The notes: generated by a model not told the origin, from the letters alone. DNA of 64,000 nucleotides from Henckelia pumila (GCF_033568475.1 NC_133120.1:167493991-167557990), one strand, 5' to 3'; positions 1 through 12,700 are shown, counted from the first letter of the stretch. Program-made: numbers and translations.

Positions 1-611
1 GGATTTGTAAACAACTTGGGCACGAAACATGGAAATCTGGCCATCCATCCACTAACGAACAAGAAAGTTACTTTTGACTTTGGAGAAAAGTGTGCTGAAT
101 TTGAAATGCTCTTCAAATAGTCTATCAATATTTTCTCACGTCAACAAATTGACTATTTTTCTTTGAGATAATATCTTTTTAGGGGCTAAAATTTGAACGT
201 TGTCCTTCGTGCTTCTGTTTCTACCGAACTTTGAAGGTTTTCCCACATGCTTCAAATTAGTATAGATTGTTTATTGTCCTCTTTGTTTTGCACCTATGTT
301 CAATTACATGTTTTTGAGGATTCTTATTCCATCTTAGATTAAATATTAATAAATATGAAGTTGGAAGCTTTATTGGTATTCTTCACATGGAATAAATGCT
401 AAGTGCAATTAATCAAGCCATTACTGGAATGAATGCAGGATAAATGCTTTATGCTCTTACAAGTTAGGAATATAATTGTTCAAAAATTGCACCAAACTTC
501 TTTTGAAGAAATATTGTCCAAGAAAATTGAGGGGCTTCTTTATTGTTTTCACATGGCTTTTGAGTGTGGTTTCTTTTGCAGGCAATACTTGCTGATTTTT
601 GTGCAGTCTTT
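1..611. other. Intergenic, 3' flank of HIPP gene
   Basis: AT-rich sequence with no coding frame that I can support. The part next to 612 is the likely 3' untranslated region of the minus-strand HIPP gene. I recognise no repeat here. Confidence 0.5.
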
Positions 612-1933
612 TTATGCTATTCTGCATGCATTTGGATTTTCCTCGCTGAACATTGATGTGATGTTACCATTGCCATTTCCATTGCTATTGTTCACACCGT
701 AGTAATCCTGGCTGTGGTCGGGTATACTGTAGCGTGCATATCTTGGAGGCGAGCGTGGCGGATATGCATATTCGGTTACATAGGGTGATGGCTTGTATGT
801 GTTGTAGCTGTGGGTCACGTAAGTGGGTTGAGAGGGCTCATTTCCGTATCCGGGACGAGTTGTGTGAGCTTGTGAGGGCTCGTCTCTGTATCCTGGTCCT
901 CTGGTAGTGTGTTGAGATGTCTCACCTACGAAGCCTGGGCCTCTAGTGTGGGGCTGAGATGGCTCGTATCTGTATCCCGTGCTTCTCGTGTAAGGTTGAA
1001 ATGGCTCTCCTCCGAATGCTTGATGACTGTATCCCGGTCCTCTGGCGTAAGGTTGAAATGGCTCACCTCCGAATCCTGGATGACCGTATCCAGGGCCTCC
1101 GACGTAAGGCTGAAATGACTCACTTCCAAATCCTGGTTGACTGTATCCCGGGCCTCTAGCATAGGGCTGAAATGGTTCATCTCTGAATCCCGGACCATTG
1201 CTTTGTTGGAAGTTCTGACCATATGCATATCTGTATCCATATTCTGGTGGATAACGGTATACTACATGAATTTCTTCAGGATCCTTAGGCTTAGAAGGTT
1301 GAGCTGGCTGGCTTGTGGCATTTGCAAATTCGGTTGACGGCTTCGGCTCAGGTGATGGCGAATCATGTGGCTCCTCTGCTGGCGTTCCTGCTTCTGTTTG
1401 TGCCTGTTCAGCTGGTCCGTCCTTGTGCTCCGGTGGCCCTGTTTCTCCCTTTGGTGTACCACTTTCATTGGCTGGTTCAGTTGGTTGCTCCGGTTGATCC
1501 ATATGTGAACAAATCACTGCACTCTTTCTTGTCTTCTTGATGGCTTTTACCATCGCTACTGGATCTGCCCACCCGATTATTGTTATTTTTTGTTGAGGAA
1601 AATCGATATAGAGATCGCATATACCTGTGTGACAATACCGTTTCTTGCATTAGATGAAGCTCATCAAGAGTTTTGCTATCATTTAGTCTGAATTTTCTTA
1701 CCAGTGATTCCTTGAAGAGCTTTCTTGATCTTCTGAACACAACCATTACAGTCCATCCGAACCTTTATCTCTGTGATTCTAGGTTTCTGCACATATATTT
1801 GTGAAATGATTATAGGATCAAAGAATGCTTTATACACAGAATATAAATTAAACTACTACTTTTTGTTATTATCATTCATGTCCTATCTAAATGTAACAGG
1901 AGTTTAAGAACATACCTCCATTTCTGGTTCCAT
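612..1933 (-). CDS. Heavy-metal-associated isoprenylated plant protein (HIPP)
   Basis: Three exons on the minus strand: 1916-1933, 1702-1786 and 612-1624, with GT-AG introns, giving 371 residues. The start at 1933 is chosen because exons 1 and 2 complete the HMA fold. Residues 1-75 form an HMA domain (beta strand ITEIKVRM, metal-binding motif MDCNGC, helix VQKIKKAL, then LYIDFPQQKITIIGWADP). Next come an acidic Pro/Glu linker and a Gly/Tyr/Pro-rich tail made of 14- and 19-residue repeats around GPGY and EPFQPY. The protein ends in CRIA, a C-terminal CaaX box that predicts prenylation, most likely farnesylation. HIPPs are known as membrane- or nucleus-associated metallochaperone-like proteins active in metal homeostasis, stress and pathogen responses; metal binding here is inferred from the two Cys. 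The frame is open throughout. The specific HIPP orthologue is not assigned. Confidence 0.88.
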
Positions 1934-3087
1934 CGATCAATGGAGATTAAGGAATGATGATGGAGAAACTATAAAAAGCCCGAGGCGGTTCGCGATGGAG
2001 AGGGAATAAGAGAATCAATATATGGCATGCATTAGTGCATGGAAAGGGAATATTTTAAAGTTAAATGAATTGTGGGACATGCAAAGAATCTCTTTTTTTT
2101 ATCAAGTCTATCTTTGGAGGCCTATCTTCTCCCTCTCCCCTTTTGAGTATTTTGGTATTGTGGGAGTTTTGGTTTACTAAAGTTAGTGTCAAAATGGTGG
2201 GGTCTAGCTCCCATAGCAATGGTGGTCTTTTGCTCGAGTTTGATGTGTTGGGGCAAGGGAATTTGCTTTTTGTCTTTGATAATATGGCCATTGGTCGTTT
2301 ATTTTAGTTTTTATGGTATAAATAAATATGTAGTAGTCGGCTTGACCTTGATTGGCAGAAACTAGCCAACTCACTTGGCTAATTGATAGATCATGCATGC
2401 CTAGTGGTAACTATAGGTAGATGGCTTGATTGTTTGTTATGTTTGTGTACATGTTTTTATCACATCATGAAATGTATGAAAGGGTTTAAGGAATTAGCTA
2501 TCGAACATTTTGGAACAGTTACGATTAATCATTCTCATAGGGTGATCATTGGTACAAAAAAAATTGATTTGAGGACATCGATCGATATTGTGTTTGACGA
2601 CGTGTTACTTACACGATGATCAACTCGAGTTTTTTGGTGTTCATATTTAATGCAAAGTTTTATGATTAGATAAAAACACGTCGTTTTTTAAATTGATTAT
2701 TGTAATATTTTTGTTACGTGTTCACATAGAGAAAACATTTAGATGTATATATAATTTTAATAGTAAGATTCTTTGGAATAAAACTTGATAACATTAGCTG
2801 TGGAAAACCAACGGTGGGAAATAAATAAATGAAAGATTGATATGGTAATGGCTCAATGGTCAACAAAATGAAAGTGGCTTTTCACAAGTGAGAAGGATAT
2901 GCATACACATTTGAGGAATCCTTTTTGTACAAGAAAGAGATCACTTTGTTACGTATATGATGAAAATGTGTTATTTGTATGCATGGAATTATTGTTTGTT
3001 TAATGTTTAAAAGCAAAGCCATTGTGGCCCGTGAAGATTGCTTGAGTGGTGGGAAAAAAGAAGGATTTCCCTAAATATATGAAGTAT
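1934..3087. other. Intergenic, HIPP upstream region
   Basis: This contains the presumed HIPP promoter (upstream on the minus strand) and ordinary AT-rich sequence. Short open frames at 2061-2619 on both strands show no recognisable domain and no splice support. I see no other feature. Confidence 0.4.
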
Positions 3088-3090
3088 TAA

Positions 3091-3114
3091 GGGAGTGTTT
3101 GGTAGAGCTTTTGC
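3091..3114 (+). repeat. Left TIR of PIF/Harbinger element
   Basis: About 24 bp, matching the inverted right end with a few mismatches, next to target duplication TAA. Confidence 0.85.
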
Positions 3115-4381
3115 AAAGTGATTTTCAGCTTTTAGTTACATAAAAGTGATTTTGAGTGTTTGGGAATATTAGATTATGCTGTAGCTTCTACAATTTTTAG
3201 CCAAAAGCAATAAGCTCAAATTTGATGCTTTTTTTAGTTTTTGATTTTTTGTTTAGGATCTAAAATTATATGTTGTCATTTATACCCTTAACAAACTTAT
3301 AATATTACGTAATTACCTCGACTTCGTATGACCTAATTTTTCTCCTCATTCACGCCTCTTCCCAAATCAGCCGCGACAGAGGCGATTTTTGCTTTTATCG
3401 AATTCATGCCAACTTCAGAAATCGCCGGCGGATTCCTGCGACTACCGGAGACGACTTGAGCTGGAGATTATCTAACATCAATCGAAGGTTAATTCTAGAT
3501 TCTTCCTCGATTTTCTTCTTTTTTATATATATGAACGGAATTTTGATTGTATAAACAATATTAAACATATTTTGCTCTCGTTGATGATTTTTCTTTGTTC
3601 AAATTTGTTGTAGCTAAAACAACAACTGTAAATTTAACTTGGAAGGGAAGCCAGATAAGATAAGGGGTAGTGACTTTGTGTGTTTCGGTGACTCCCATGC
3701 TCTTTAATTTGGGTCTGTCCCCCACTTATGATTGGCTATCTCCCAGCTTTTGCTATTTGTTTCCAGTTATTTAAGCACAATTGGTTGGTAATCGTTTTGT
3801 AGAGTGGTATTTTTACTTCGTAGGTTTGAATCTTGGGGATACCTTTTTTAAGACCTGTAGAATGTGGGTGTAGTCTTGACATTTTTGGCTGAAAGATGGA
3901 AGGAGATATAGCTCATGGAATTGGGCGTATTTATTCTCTTATGTCTGTTTGTTTTGGATGCTTGAACTGTTGTTGGGGTTGGCTGCAGATATGATTTTCT
4001 TGTTTGCGTTATGCTTTAAAATACAGAATCCATAGAAAAAAATAGTTTTGGATGATCGGTCTATGATTTTTCAGAACACAATTACATTGTTTCAGTTAAA
4101 AAAAATAATGTTTGATTTAATAATTAATAGCTAGATTTGATTATGGATTAATTTGTGATTAATATATGGATTTGGTGGAAGGAATAATGAGTAGGCTGAA
4201 TAAAATATTGTGAGCATTAAGACTCAAGAGCTAAATTTTGGATATGATTTAATTTAAGAATCTCGTTTAAGTGATATAATGTTTCTCTTGATTTATTAGT
4301 ATTCCATGGATGTTGGCATATTTTTTTTACCACATATTTTAACGCATTCAGCCACCATTGTTTAATTTATGATGTGTAGTA

Positions 4382-5621
4382 ATGGATTCCCAAATGCCTT
4401 GGGCTAGAAGTTCTGAATCTAAATTTGAGATGCATTCACAATCATTATTACAACCACGGTCACAACCATCTCAAAGCATTGATTCTAGTAGACAACAAAA
4501 TATGAGAATTAATGAGCATATTGGGAAGGCAAGTTGGGATCGTGCAAAAACTGAGGCATTTATTAGAATATGCGTAAAGGAGCTCCAAGCAGGGAATAGG
4601 CCTGGTACTCACTTTAATAGGATTGGTTGGAAAAATTTGATTTGTAAATTTGAAGTTTGTACGAACCTTAAGTATTCAAAGATACAATTAAAAAATTGTT
4701 GGGATGGCTTGAAGAAAGAATGGGGTCTTTGGAAAACATTACTGAGAGGAGAGACTGGACTAGGTTGGAACCATGAAAAGGGAACTGTACGTGGATGCAA
4801 CTCCTGAGTGGTGGCAACGAAAGATACGGGTGAGTTTGAAAAATATGACATTTTTATGATATATTTTACTGTTTTAATGCTTGCTTATTTTAACATATGA
4901 ATATGTAATTTTATATTTTTATTAGGAACATCCTGAAGCTGCCAAGTTCAGAGAGCGAGGACCTATACTAGTTGCTGATCAACATCTACTATTTTCAGAT
5001 GTTGTAGCTTCAGGGAACAGTATATGGGCACCAAGCTCTGGAATAATTCCACCATACTTACAAGATGAACCTACTGATGACAATATACATTCTAGCGAGA
5101 TTGACAGATCCGGCATTGACCATACAACTGAAACAAATGACACACAACAAACCAACATGGAGAGTGGTTCTTCTAGAAGAAATAACCTTAGAAACAACCT
5201 GTTTTCTGCTCCTGTTCGTCATAAAAAGCAAAAGAAAACATCAACTGCAGAAAAAATTGCAAAGTGCCTAGAGCTGATGGTTAATACAATAGAGAGTGAA
5301 TCACAATCATCTCAGGTGTCAAATGGAAATGTGGGACAGTACACTATCAAAGGCTACATGGAAATTTTAGATTGTATGTCTGGAATTGAATAAGGTGGTA
5401 GTTTGTGAATGTATGCAACACGGTTGTTTTTGAAACCTGCTGTTAGAGAGTTATTTTTAACTATCAAGAGAGATGATTTACGACTAAAGTGGTTGCAAGA
5501 CCAGATGGAAAGAGACATGCAAAAAGGACTACTTCAATTATTTCAGCTCATGCATCACGTGGAGAATCATACCATAATGACAATGCTTCTTTTGGATGAG
5601 CATCATTTAAATAGGATTTAA
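4382..5621 (+). pseudogene. Harbinger ORF1, Myb/SANT-like DNA-binding protein, decayed
   Basis: Exon 1 opens at ATG 4382. Its region around SWDRAKTEAFIRICVKEL continues into a tri-helical Myb/SANT-like fold with the expected aromatic spacing (W-D-R-A, GWKNL, NCWDGLKKEW). A single-base frame slip lies near 4790, after which the family sequence resumes (VDATPEWWQRKIR). An intron at 4830-4925 (GT-AG) leads to exon 2 (EHPEAAKFRERGP, later a basic KKQKK patch). Two in-frame stops near 5390 and 5408 separate the last, still recognisable, C-terminal part (FLKPAVRELFL, LKWLQDQMERD). In intact relatives this partner protein is needed with the transposase for nuclear import and TIR binding. Here it is non-functional as read. 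Confidence 0.8.
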
Positions 5622-6115
5622 ACAATATTTTAATTTTAAATATCTTATGTAGCCTTGAAGGCATCGGATGATTAAAACAATTGTCAATCTAGCTATTATT
5701 TTCAGCTTTCGTGTTTGTAAAGAGTTATGAGTCTTGGTAAGAGTGAGACATGTTGGGAAATTTCTATTGTTTGTTTTGTTTGAATATTGTTAACGTTCAA
5801 TTCTGGTCGTGTTTTCATAATATTTACAGCCTTAGAGGTTAAAGAATTGGATGCCAAAGGGTACTGAGATGTAAACAATATAAGTATTTTTGCTACAGAT
5901 TATAATACATGTTGGTTTTTTTTAGATTGAGTTAATGAAATTTCAAGTCATTTTACTCTTGAATTACTTCTTATATGTTTCTTTTTTGTTTTATTTTTCT
6001 CTGTATTTTCAGCTAACATTTACTTTGCCCTTCGTATTGGACCAGAACACTTCTTTTGTCTTAGGGAAGGAATGCCACTAATTGGTATACTTTTCATTTT
6101 ACAGAAAGCTTGAAA

Positions 6116-7521
6116 ATGTCAGATAGTGACTTAGAGAGTGGCTCAGACGGTAGATTGGATTCTCTTTCTCCTTCCTCGGGTTCTGAAGAGTTAGACGACT
6201 TCATGAGCACAGAAGACATTGAAGGTACTAGTTCAAACCCACCTACTAAGGGGAGAAAAAAATTGTTATTTGCATTAACAGTTGGATCAACAATATACTG
6301 TGATAAATATTTGCTTAAGAGTCCATGTTATGATCGTGAATATAGTGGATGGGCTTCATTGATGTCCATACTGAATGGAAATCCTCGTCGCTGTCACCAA
6401 TCTTTTAGAATGCATAAAGAGGTATTTTTTGAATTATGCGGAATTTTAGTGGACAATTATGGCTTGAAACCTGCAAGAAGTGTGACTGTTGAAGAGCGAT
6501 TGGCAACTTTCATGATGATAGTCGGTGTATGTGAAGGGAACAGACAAGTGCAAGAGTTTTTTCAACGATCTGGTTATACTATTAGTATGTCATTTTATAA
6601 CGTTCTGAAATCTTGTACAAAGATGTCTCTCGATTGGATAAGGCCATTTTCTGATCACAACACAACTCATCCATATATTCAGGAAAATTTCAGATATTTC
6701 CCTCATTTTAAGGTAAATGATCATAACTTTTCTTGAATATATCATCTTTATCAAATGTTTTTTTTTCATGGTTCATATCTGCTTGCTTACACAAATTTTC
6801 AGGATTGTATTGGTGCAATTGACGGTATTCACATCAAAGCATCAATACCGTGCCACTTGCAAGTTCCATTTATTGGCAGAAAAGGTAGTCCAACTCAAAA
6901 TGTAATGGTGGCATGTGATTTTGATATGTGTTTTACATTTGTGTTGCCTGGTTGGGAAGGAGTGCTCAGGACACTAGAGTTTTCTATTCCGCTATTAAAG
7001 ATGCATCAAAGAACTTTCCAATGCCACCTAGGGGTAAATATTATCTAGTTGATGCAGGATATCCTAATATATTGGGATTTCTAGCTCCGTATAAAGGGCA
7101 AAAATATCACATTCCAGATTTTCAGCGTGCCTCTTCATACAACAATCATCGTGAGGTCTTCAATCACTTGCATTCATCTCTGCGTGGTACCATTGAACGT
7201 ACTTTTGGTGTATGGAAGAAAAGGTTTCAAATCATGAGTAACATGCCAGTCAATATTTCTTGGTTAGACCAGGTTGCACTTGTGCCGGCTACAATGGCAA
7301 TACACAATTTTATCAGAAATATGGATGCAAAGGATGAAGATTTTTTGGAGGCTGATTTAAGAAGAAATAATAGAAATGATGATATTGAACGAAATGGTGC
7401 AAACAACACAGTTTCTTATGGTCAATCATCAGATGAGACTATGGAAAAATTGAGGGATGATATATGTGCATCAATTACATTTGGAAGGATCGGTATCCCT
7501 TTTTTCAATATAATAAATTGA
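6116..7521 (+). pseudogene. PIF/Harbinger DDE transposase, one frame slip
   Basis: The first ATG in frame is at 6116. Exon 1 (6116-6712) encodes an acidic Ser-rich N-terminus and a helix-turn-helix-like region (VTVEERLATFMMIVG). The intron at 6713-6802 is GT-AG. Exon 2 starts DCIGAIDGIHI, carrying the first catalytic Asp. A one-base slip near 6965 separates this from the rest, which holds the second Asp (YLVDAGYPN) and the Glu (GTIERTFGVWKKRF), then a degenerate acidic tail. All three residues of the DDE_Tnp_4 triad are therefore present. The single slip is the only clear lesion, which suggests loss of function not long ago. Confidence 0.87.
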
Positions 7522-8227
7522 ACAATCAAATTGGGTTTCCTCTAATTTTCATCTTCAGTTTTTTTTATTATTATAGATTGCATATATTTTTGTGAAGGAC
7601 TTCTCCAGTTTTAGAAAAATTTCAAGAAAAAGTATGGAGATGATTTGTAATTTTTAATGATTGAAATATTTGTTTAATGTAAATCAAATTTGGTTTCTTC
7701 TAGTTTTGAAAATTCAGTTTTTTTTTAATTATAAAATGCCGTTTAACTAATTTAGGTTTTTTCAAAATTTTACATTGTTATTAACAATTATTTTTTTTCA
7801 AAAAATATTGCATTTCCTTGGATTTTTTTGTAGATATCTTGTATATTTGTATATTTGCATTTCCTTGGTTTTTTTTGTAGATATCTTGTATATTTATACA
7901 AATATTATAATTTTTTATATTTTTATTTTTATTAATATTATATATTTTGTAAAGCATTAATGTTATAAAAAATAAAATATTTTTGATACAAAAATAATGT
8001 AATAATAATATGTAAACATATTTTTTATGATATGAGAATCAAAAATTAAATTATTAATTAAAAAATGGTATGATTGTCATTTAAGTAAAAAATTAAGTTT
8101 AGAAGCAATTATTCATCAAACACCAAATTTAAGCTTGTAGCACCTTTAAACTTTTATTTTCAAACACTAAATGTTTTAGCTTCTCATCAACTTTTAAATA
8201 AGCTCTACAAGAAGCACTTTTAAATAA

Positions 8228-8251
8228 GCAAAAGCTCTCCAAAACACTCCC
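8228..8251 (-). repeat. Right TIR of PIF/Harbinger element
   Basis: Inverted partner of the left end; ends CACTCCC directly before TAA at 8252-8254. Confidence 0.85.
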
Positions 8252-8353
8252 TAAGTGTGATATCTTAACGATATGAAAGTTGTCACGACTAAAGAACAAT
8301 TTTTTCATTATACTTTCGTACTATAAATCTCGATGTGTCGACATAATATTATA

Positions 8354-8657
8354 CTAGCAAAAAAGCACACACGTTAGTGTGTGAAAACTACATAAAATAT
8401 AATAATTGAAAGAAAAATTTGAGTGAAAAAAAATAAAAAAAACATGAAATATTTTATGTTTTTACAATAGTGGTGATGAACGTGAGAAAGTGGTTGAGAA
8501 AGTGAAAAAATATTGGGAAGAAATATTTTTTTTTTTATCCTTCTTGTTTTGGTTTTTTTTTTTACATTTCAATTAGTATAATTAGGGGCATTTTAGGATG
8601 TTTACATTAAAATACCAAATACTATGAGTCCCTCTTCCTTTATTAAATAGTAAGAGA
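8354..8657 (-). mobile_element. Putative short non-autonomous Helitron
   Basis: Read on the minus strand the segment starts with TC after an A and ends with a hairpin (CACACAC...GTGTGTG) followed by CTAG before a T. That is the Helitron layout: A|TC...hairpin...CTRR|T. It has no coding capacity. The call rests only on the termini, which are short. Confidence 0.45.
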
Positions 8658-8764
8658 TATGCATTCAACACGTGTTCAAGGAGAATCATTGATTATTGCG
8701 AAAAATGCTCTTGATCGAGTATTTAAAATGGTAAAATATTTTTATGAAAAATGATGGTATATTA

Positions 8765-8766
<2 letters not shown>

Positions 8767-8799
<33 letters not shown>
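8767..8799. repeat. (AT)n microsatellite
   Basis: Uninterrupted AT dinucleotide run. The surrounding 8658-8970 is AT-rich with nothing else recognised. Confidence 0.9.
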
Positions 8800-8803
<4 letters not shown>

Positions 8804-8969
8804 ATTTTTTGAAATTAAAATAATAATTATGTCCGAATATGTTAAAATTCACTTTGATAAATAAGAAGAAATTAAAAATGAGGTACGCGGAGAATTGGTT
8901 TTTTTTTTTCCTTTTTTTTTTCTTTAGTAATCGGTAGCTTAAAATATAATCCCCGAATGTCACATTTTA

Positions 8970-9268
8970 CACAAGGGCCTATAAACATGGGACAAAAATC
9001 GACACAATCTGAACATGTTGTAGTCGATAAACCAACAAAAACTAAAACATGAGTGATTTGATTAGCCGAATGTCTACAACGTTGAACCACGAAAGAAGAA
9101 ATTTGTCTAGTGAAGTGCTAAATGCGCGCAACAATAGGAGCTTCCATAGCATGCTGAGATGGTTTAGAGATGGACACCAAACCACCGCAGTTGAAGAGTC
9201 CGATTCCACCATTATAATCACATCCTTGAATAACAGAAGCATCCACATTTATCTCAACTGTCCCTAGA
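8970..9268 (-). pseudogene. RNase H-like (RVT_3 type) domain relic
   Basis: Minus-strand reading shows INVDASVIQGCDYNGGIGL, which resembles the first strand of the RNase H-like domain found in plant LINE-associated and host genes. After a gap come SFVVQRCRHSANQITHVL, resembling the C-terminal R-x-x-N-x-x-A/T-H motif, and then a short hydrophobic tail. The middle of the domain is missing and at least one in-frame stop is present. It could come from a LINE or a host gene of this family. Confidence 0.5.
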
Positions 9269-9280
9269 GGAGGAGTACTG

Positions 9281-9357
<77 letters not shown>
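9281..9357. repeat. (TTG)n(TTA)n compound microsatellite
   Basis: A run of TTG triplets passes directly into a run of TTA triplets. Confidence 0.9.
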
Positions 9358-9358
<1 letters not shown>

Positions 9359-9452
9359 ATACTTCAAAGTATTTGTTTACCACAGGCCAAGCTATTATGT
9401 AATTGTTTGTTCTTGTTTATAATTATAACTCGAATTGCTATTAGCTTGGAAT

Positions 9453-9676
9453 TGTTGAGTTTGACTTGTTTCTGCACAGTTCAATAAATCCCTATACTTA
9501 AGGGTATTATTTGTTTGTTTTAATCTCACCACGTTTTTAAGAGTTGTAAACTTCTATTGCTTATTTCTTGTTCAGTTGGTTATGTAAAGCTATTTAAATA
9601 GCTGACAGTTTTCCCATTTGTTAAATAAGAGATTTTTTTCTCTCCATATTACTTTTTACTTTCTCAATTGTTAACA
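9453..9676 (+). repeat. 5' LTR of Copia element
   Basis: Begins TGTTGAGTTTGAC and ends ATTGTTAACA. It is nearly identical to 13705-13928. Confidence 0.95.
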
Positions 9677-9677
9677 T

Positions 9678-9690
9678 TTGGTACCAGAGC
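9678..9690 (+). other. Primer-binding site, tRNA-Met type
   Basis: TGGTACCAGAGC lies directly after the 5' LTR and matches the usual Copia initiator tRNA-Met site with one change. Confidence 0.8.
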
Positions 9691-9710
9691 CTCGAGGGGC
9701 CTGATTACCA

Positions 9711-12700
9711 TTGGAAGCAGCAGTCTTCACCAAAAACAATATGATGACAGAAGGTTCATTTGTGCAACCAGCAGTCCCTCGATTCGATGGGCATTACGAT
9801 CATTGGGCAATGCTCATGGAAAATTTCCTGCGTTCAAAGGAATATTGGAGCTTAATAGAGAATGGTGTTTCTGCAGCAGCAAAAGGGGTTGTCCTTACAG
9901 ACGCGCAGCGCAAGCACATTGACGATCAAAAGCTCAAGGATTTGAAGGCGAAAAACTATCTATTTCAAGCATTGGATCGTTCAGTCCTGGAAACGATTCT
10001 TCACATAGATACATCAAAGAACATATGGGACTCTATGAATAAAAAATATCAAGGAACAACTCGAGTCAAGCGTGCTCTGTTACAAACACTTCGAAAGGAA
10101 TTTGAAATACTCCATATGAAGGAAGGAGAATCAGTGAACGAGTATTTTTCTCGGACTCTTACCATCGTAAATAATATGAAAGTGAATGGTGAGAATAAAG
10201 GAGATGTTGCTGTCATTGAAAAAATTTTGAGATCCATGACTCCCAAATTTGATTATGTTGTGTGTTCAATTGAGGAGTCTAGGGATATTGATGTCTTAAC
10301 TATTGATGAATTAGAAAGCAGCTTACTAGTGCATGAACAACGTATGAGGCCTCAAGCTGGAGAAGAACAAGCTTTGAAGATCACTCACGGAGATCAATCT
10401 AGAGGCAGGGGTCGAGGCCGTGTAACTTTTAGAGGAAGAGGACGGGAACGAAGCAGACAAAGCTTCGAAAAAACCACAGTGGAATGTTACCAATGTCACA
10501 AGCTTGGACATTTTCAATGGGAGTGCCCAAACAAAAAGGAAGCACATTATGCAGAAACTCAAGAAGAGATGTTGTTAATGACATACATTGACATGAACCC
10601 AGCCAACAGTGAAGATTTGTGGTACTTTGACTTCGGATGCAACAATCATATGTGTGGTACAAGGGAATATTTTTTTGACTTGGATGAAAATTTTAGAGAT
10701 TCAGTCAAGCTTGGCAACGACTCCAGTATGGCAGTATTAGGAAAGGGAAATATAAGGCTACAGGTACATGGAGTAGCACATATTATCACAGGAGTGTTCT
10801 ATGTACCGGAGTTGAAAAACAATCTATTAAGCATTGGACAATTCAAGGAAAAGGGACTTACCATTTTGTTTCAACATGGTCGGTGTAAAGTGTTTCACCA
10901 TGAGAAAGGTCTGCTTATGGATACAAAGATGGCTGAAAATCGCATGTTTGTGCTACATGCTATATCACAATCATCTAATTCTGTGTGTTTCAACACAACA
11001 TCTGAGGATTTGGGGCAGCTTTGGCATTGCAGATACGGACACTTGAGTTCTATAGGACTGAAAACTCTCATACAAAAGAACATGGTACATGACTTACCTT
11101 CACTAAAGTTTCCTACACAAGGAAAGCAAAAACGAGACCCCTTTCCTAAGAAGAGCACGTGGAGAGCTTCACAAATTCTTCAGCTCGTTCATACTGATAT
11201 TTGCGGACCAATGAAGCCCAATTCCAAAGGAAATAAAAGCTACCTGCTCACTTTTACAGATGACCTTAGTCCAAAAACATGGGTTTTCTTTTTGACATAA
11301 AAATCGGAAGCCTGCGATGCTTTCAAAAGATTTAAGGTTCATGTTGAAAAAGAGAAAGAAACATCCATTTGAGGCTTACGCACCGACCGAGGAGGAGAAT
11401 TTACATCACAAAAATTCAATAAATTTTGTGATGTAAATGGTATATAGAGACACTTGACAGCCACATATACCCCGCAACAAAATGGTGTCGCGGAACGCAA
11501 AAACAGAACCATTATGAATATGGTACGAAGTATGCTATCAGAAAATAAAGTTCCTAAAACCTTCTGGCCTGAAGCAGTAAATTGGACGGTGCATGTCTTG
11601 AATCGAAGTCCAACACTAGCTGTCTGAAATAAAACTCCAGAAGAAGCTTGGAGTGGCATCAAACTCTCTGTTTCATATTTTAGAGTTTTTGGGTGTATCT
11701 CGCACGTTCATATACCGGATAGCAAAAGAACTAAGTTAGTTGATAAAAGCATGAGTTGTGTTCTGCTGGGAGTGAGTGAGGAATCCAAGGCTTACCGACT
11801 TTATGATCCTATTTCACAAAAGATCATAACAAGTCGGGACGTTGTGTTTGAGGAAGACAAAATATGGGATTGGGATAAGAATCATGAAGAAGAAATTGGG
11901 TGTATTTTGGAATGGGGTGATCAAGAGGAAGAAGCTTTTGGTGAATAAAGAAATGAATTTGTCATTGATACAGAAGCAGATGAGGAGAACCTTTCTTCAT
12001 CTTCTTTGGTCGAAAGTACACCTAGTTTTAATGAAGGGAGGATTAGGATACCGCCAGTTTGGATGCAAGATTATGAGACAGGAGAAGGTCTTTCTGAAGA
12101 AGATGATGAAATTCAAATGGCTATATTTGCAGCTGCTGATCCCATTCACTTTGAAGATGCAGTAAAAAGTAAAAAATGGAGGAAAGCCATGGATGTGGAG
12201 ATTGAGGCAATAAGAAGAAATGACACGTGGGAATTAGTGGACTTACCCAAAGGAGAGAAAAAGGTTGGAGTAAAGTGGGTCTACAAAACAAAATTAGATG
12301 AAAATGGATAGATCGATAAGTACAAAGCAAGGCTTGTAGTGAAGGGATATCTCAGCAGTATGGGGTAGATTATACAGAGGTTTTTGCACCTGTGGCACGT
12401 ATGGAAACAGTTTGGTTGGTAGTGGCGCTTGCAGCTCAAAAAGGATGGGTTATCTATCAACTAGACGTAAAGTCTGCGTTCCTCTACGGTGAGATAAAAG
12501 AAAACGTTTTTGTGGAACAACCGTGTGGATATGTGCAAAAAGGTCAGGAACACAAGGTTTATAAATTGAACAGGGCACTATATGGGCTTAAGCAAGCACC
12601 TCGTGCTTGGTACAATTGTATAGAGGCCTATTTCTTGAAAGAAGGCTTTGAAAAGTGTTACTACGAGCATACTTTGTTCCTTAAGACAAGAAAAGAGGGA

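Larger units (their letters stand above)
3091..8251 (+). mobile_element. PIF/Harbinger DNA transposon, near-complete
   Basis: Imperfect terminal inverted repeats start GGGAGTGTTTGG at 3091 and end CACTCCC at 8251. They are flanked by the 3-bp duplication TAA (3088-3090 and 8252-8254), the target preferred by PIF/Harbinger. Inside are the two genes typical of the superfamily on the plus strand: a Myb/SANT-like DNA-binding protein (4382-5621) and a DDE transposase (6116-7521), each with a GT-AG intron. The first 1.3 kb and last 0.7 kb are non-coding subterminal DNA. Both genes carry small disabling changes, so this copy is probably not autonomous now, but the ends look competent. Confidence 0.92.

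Noticed and set aside
909-1337. Plus-strand repeat frames opposite the HIPP tail
   Set aside because: Shadow of the tandem repeats in the HIPP coding strand.
2061-2619. Short frames upstream of the HIPP gene
   Set aside because: No domain, overlapping on both strands, average AT-rich composition.
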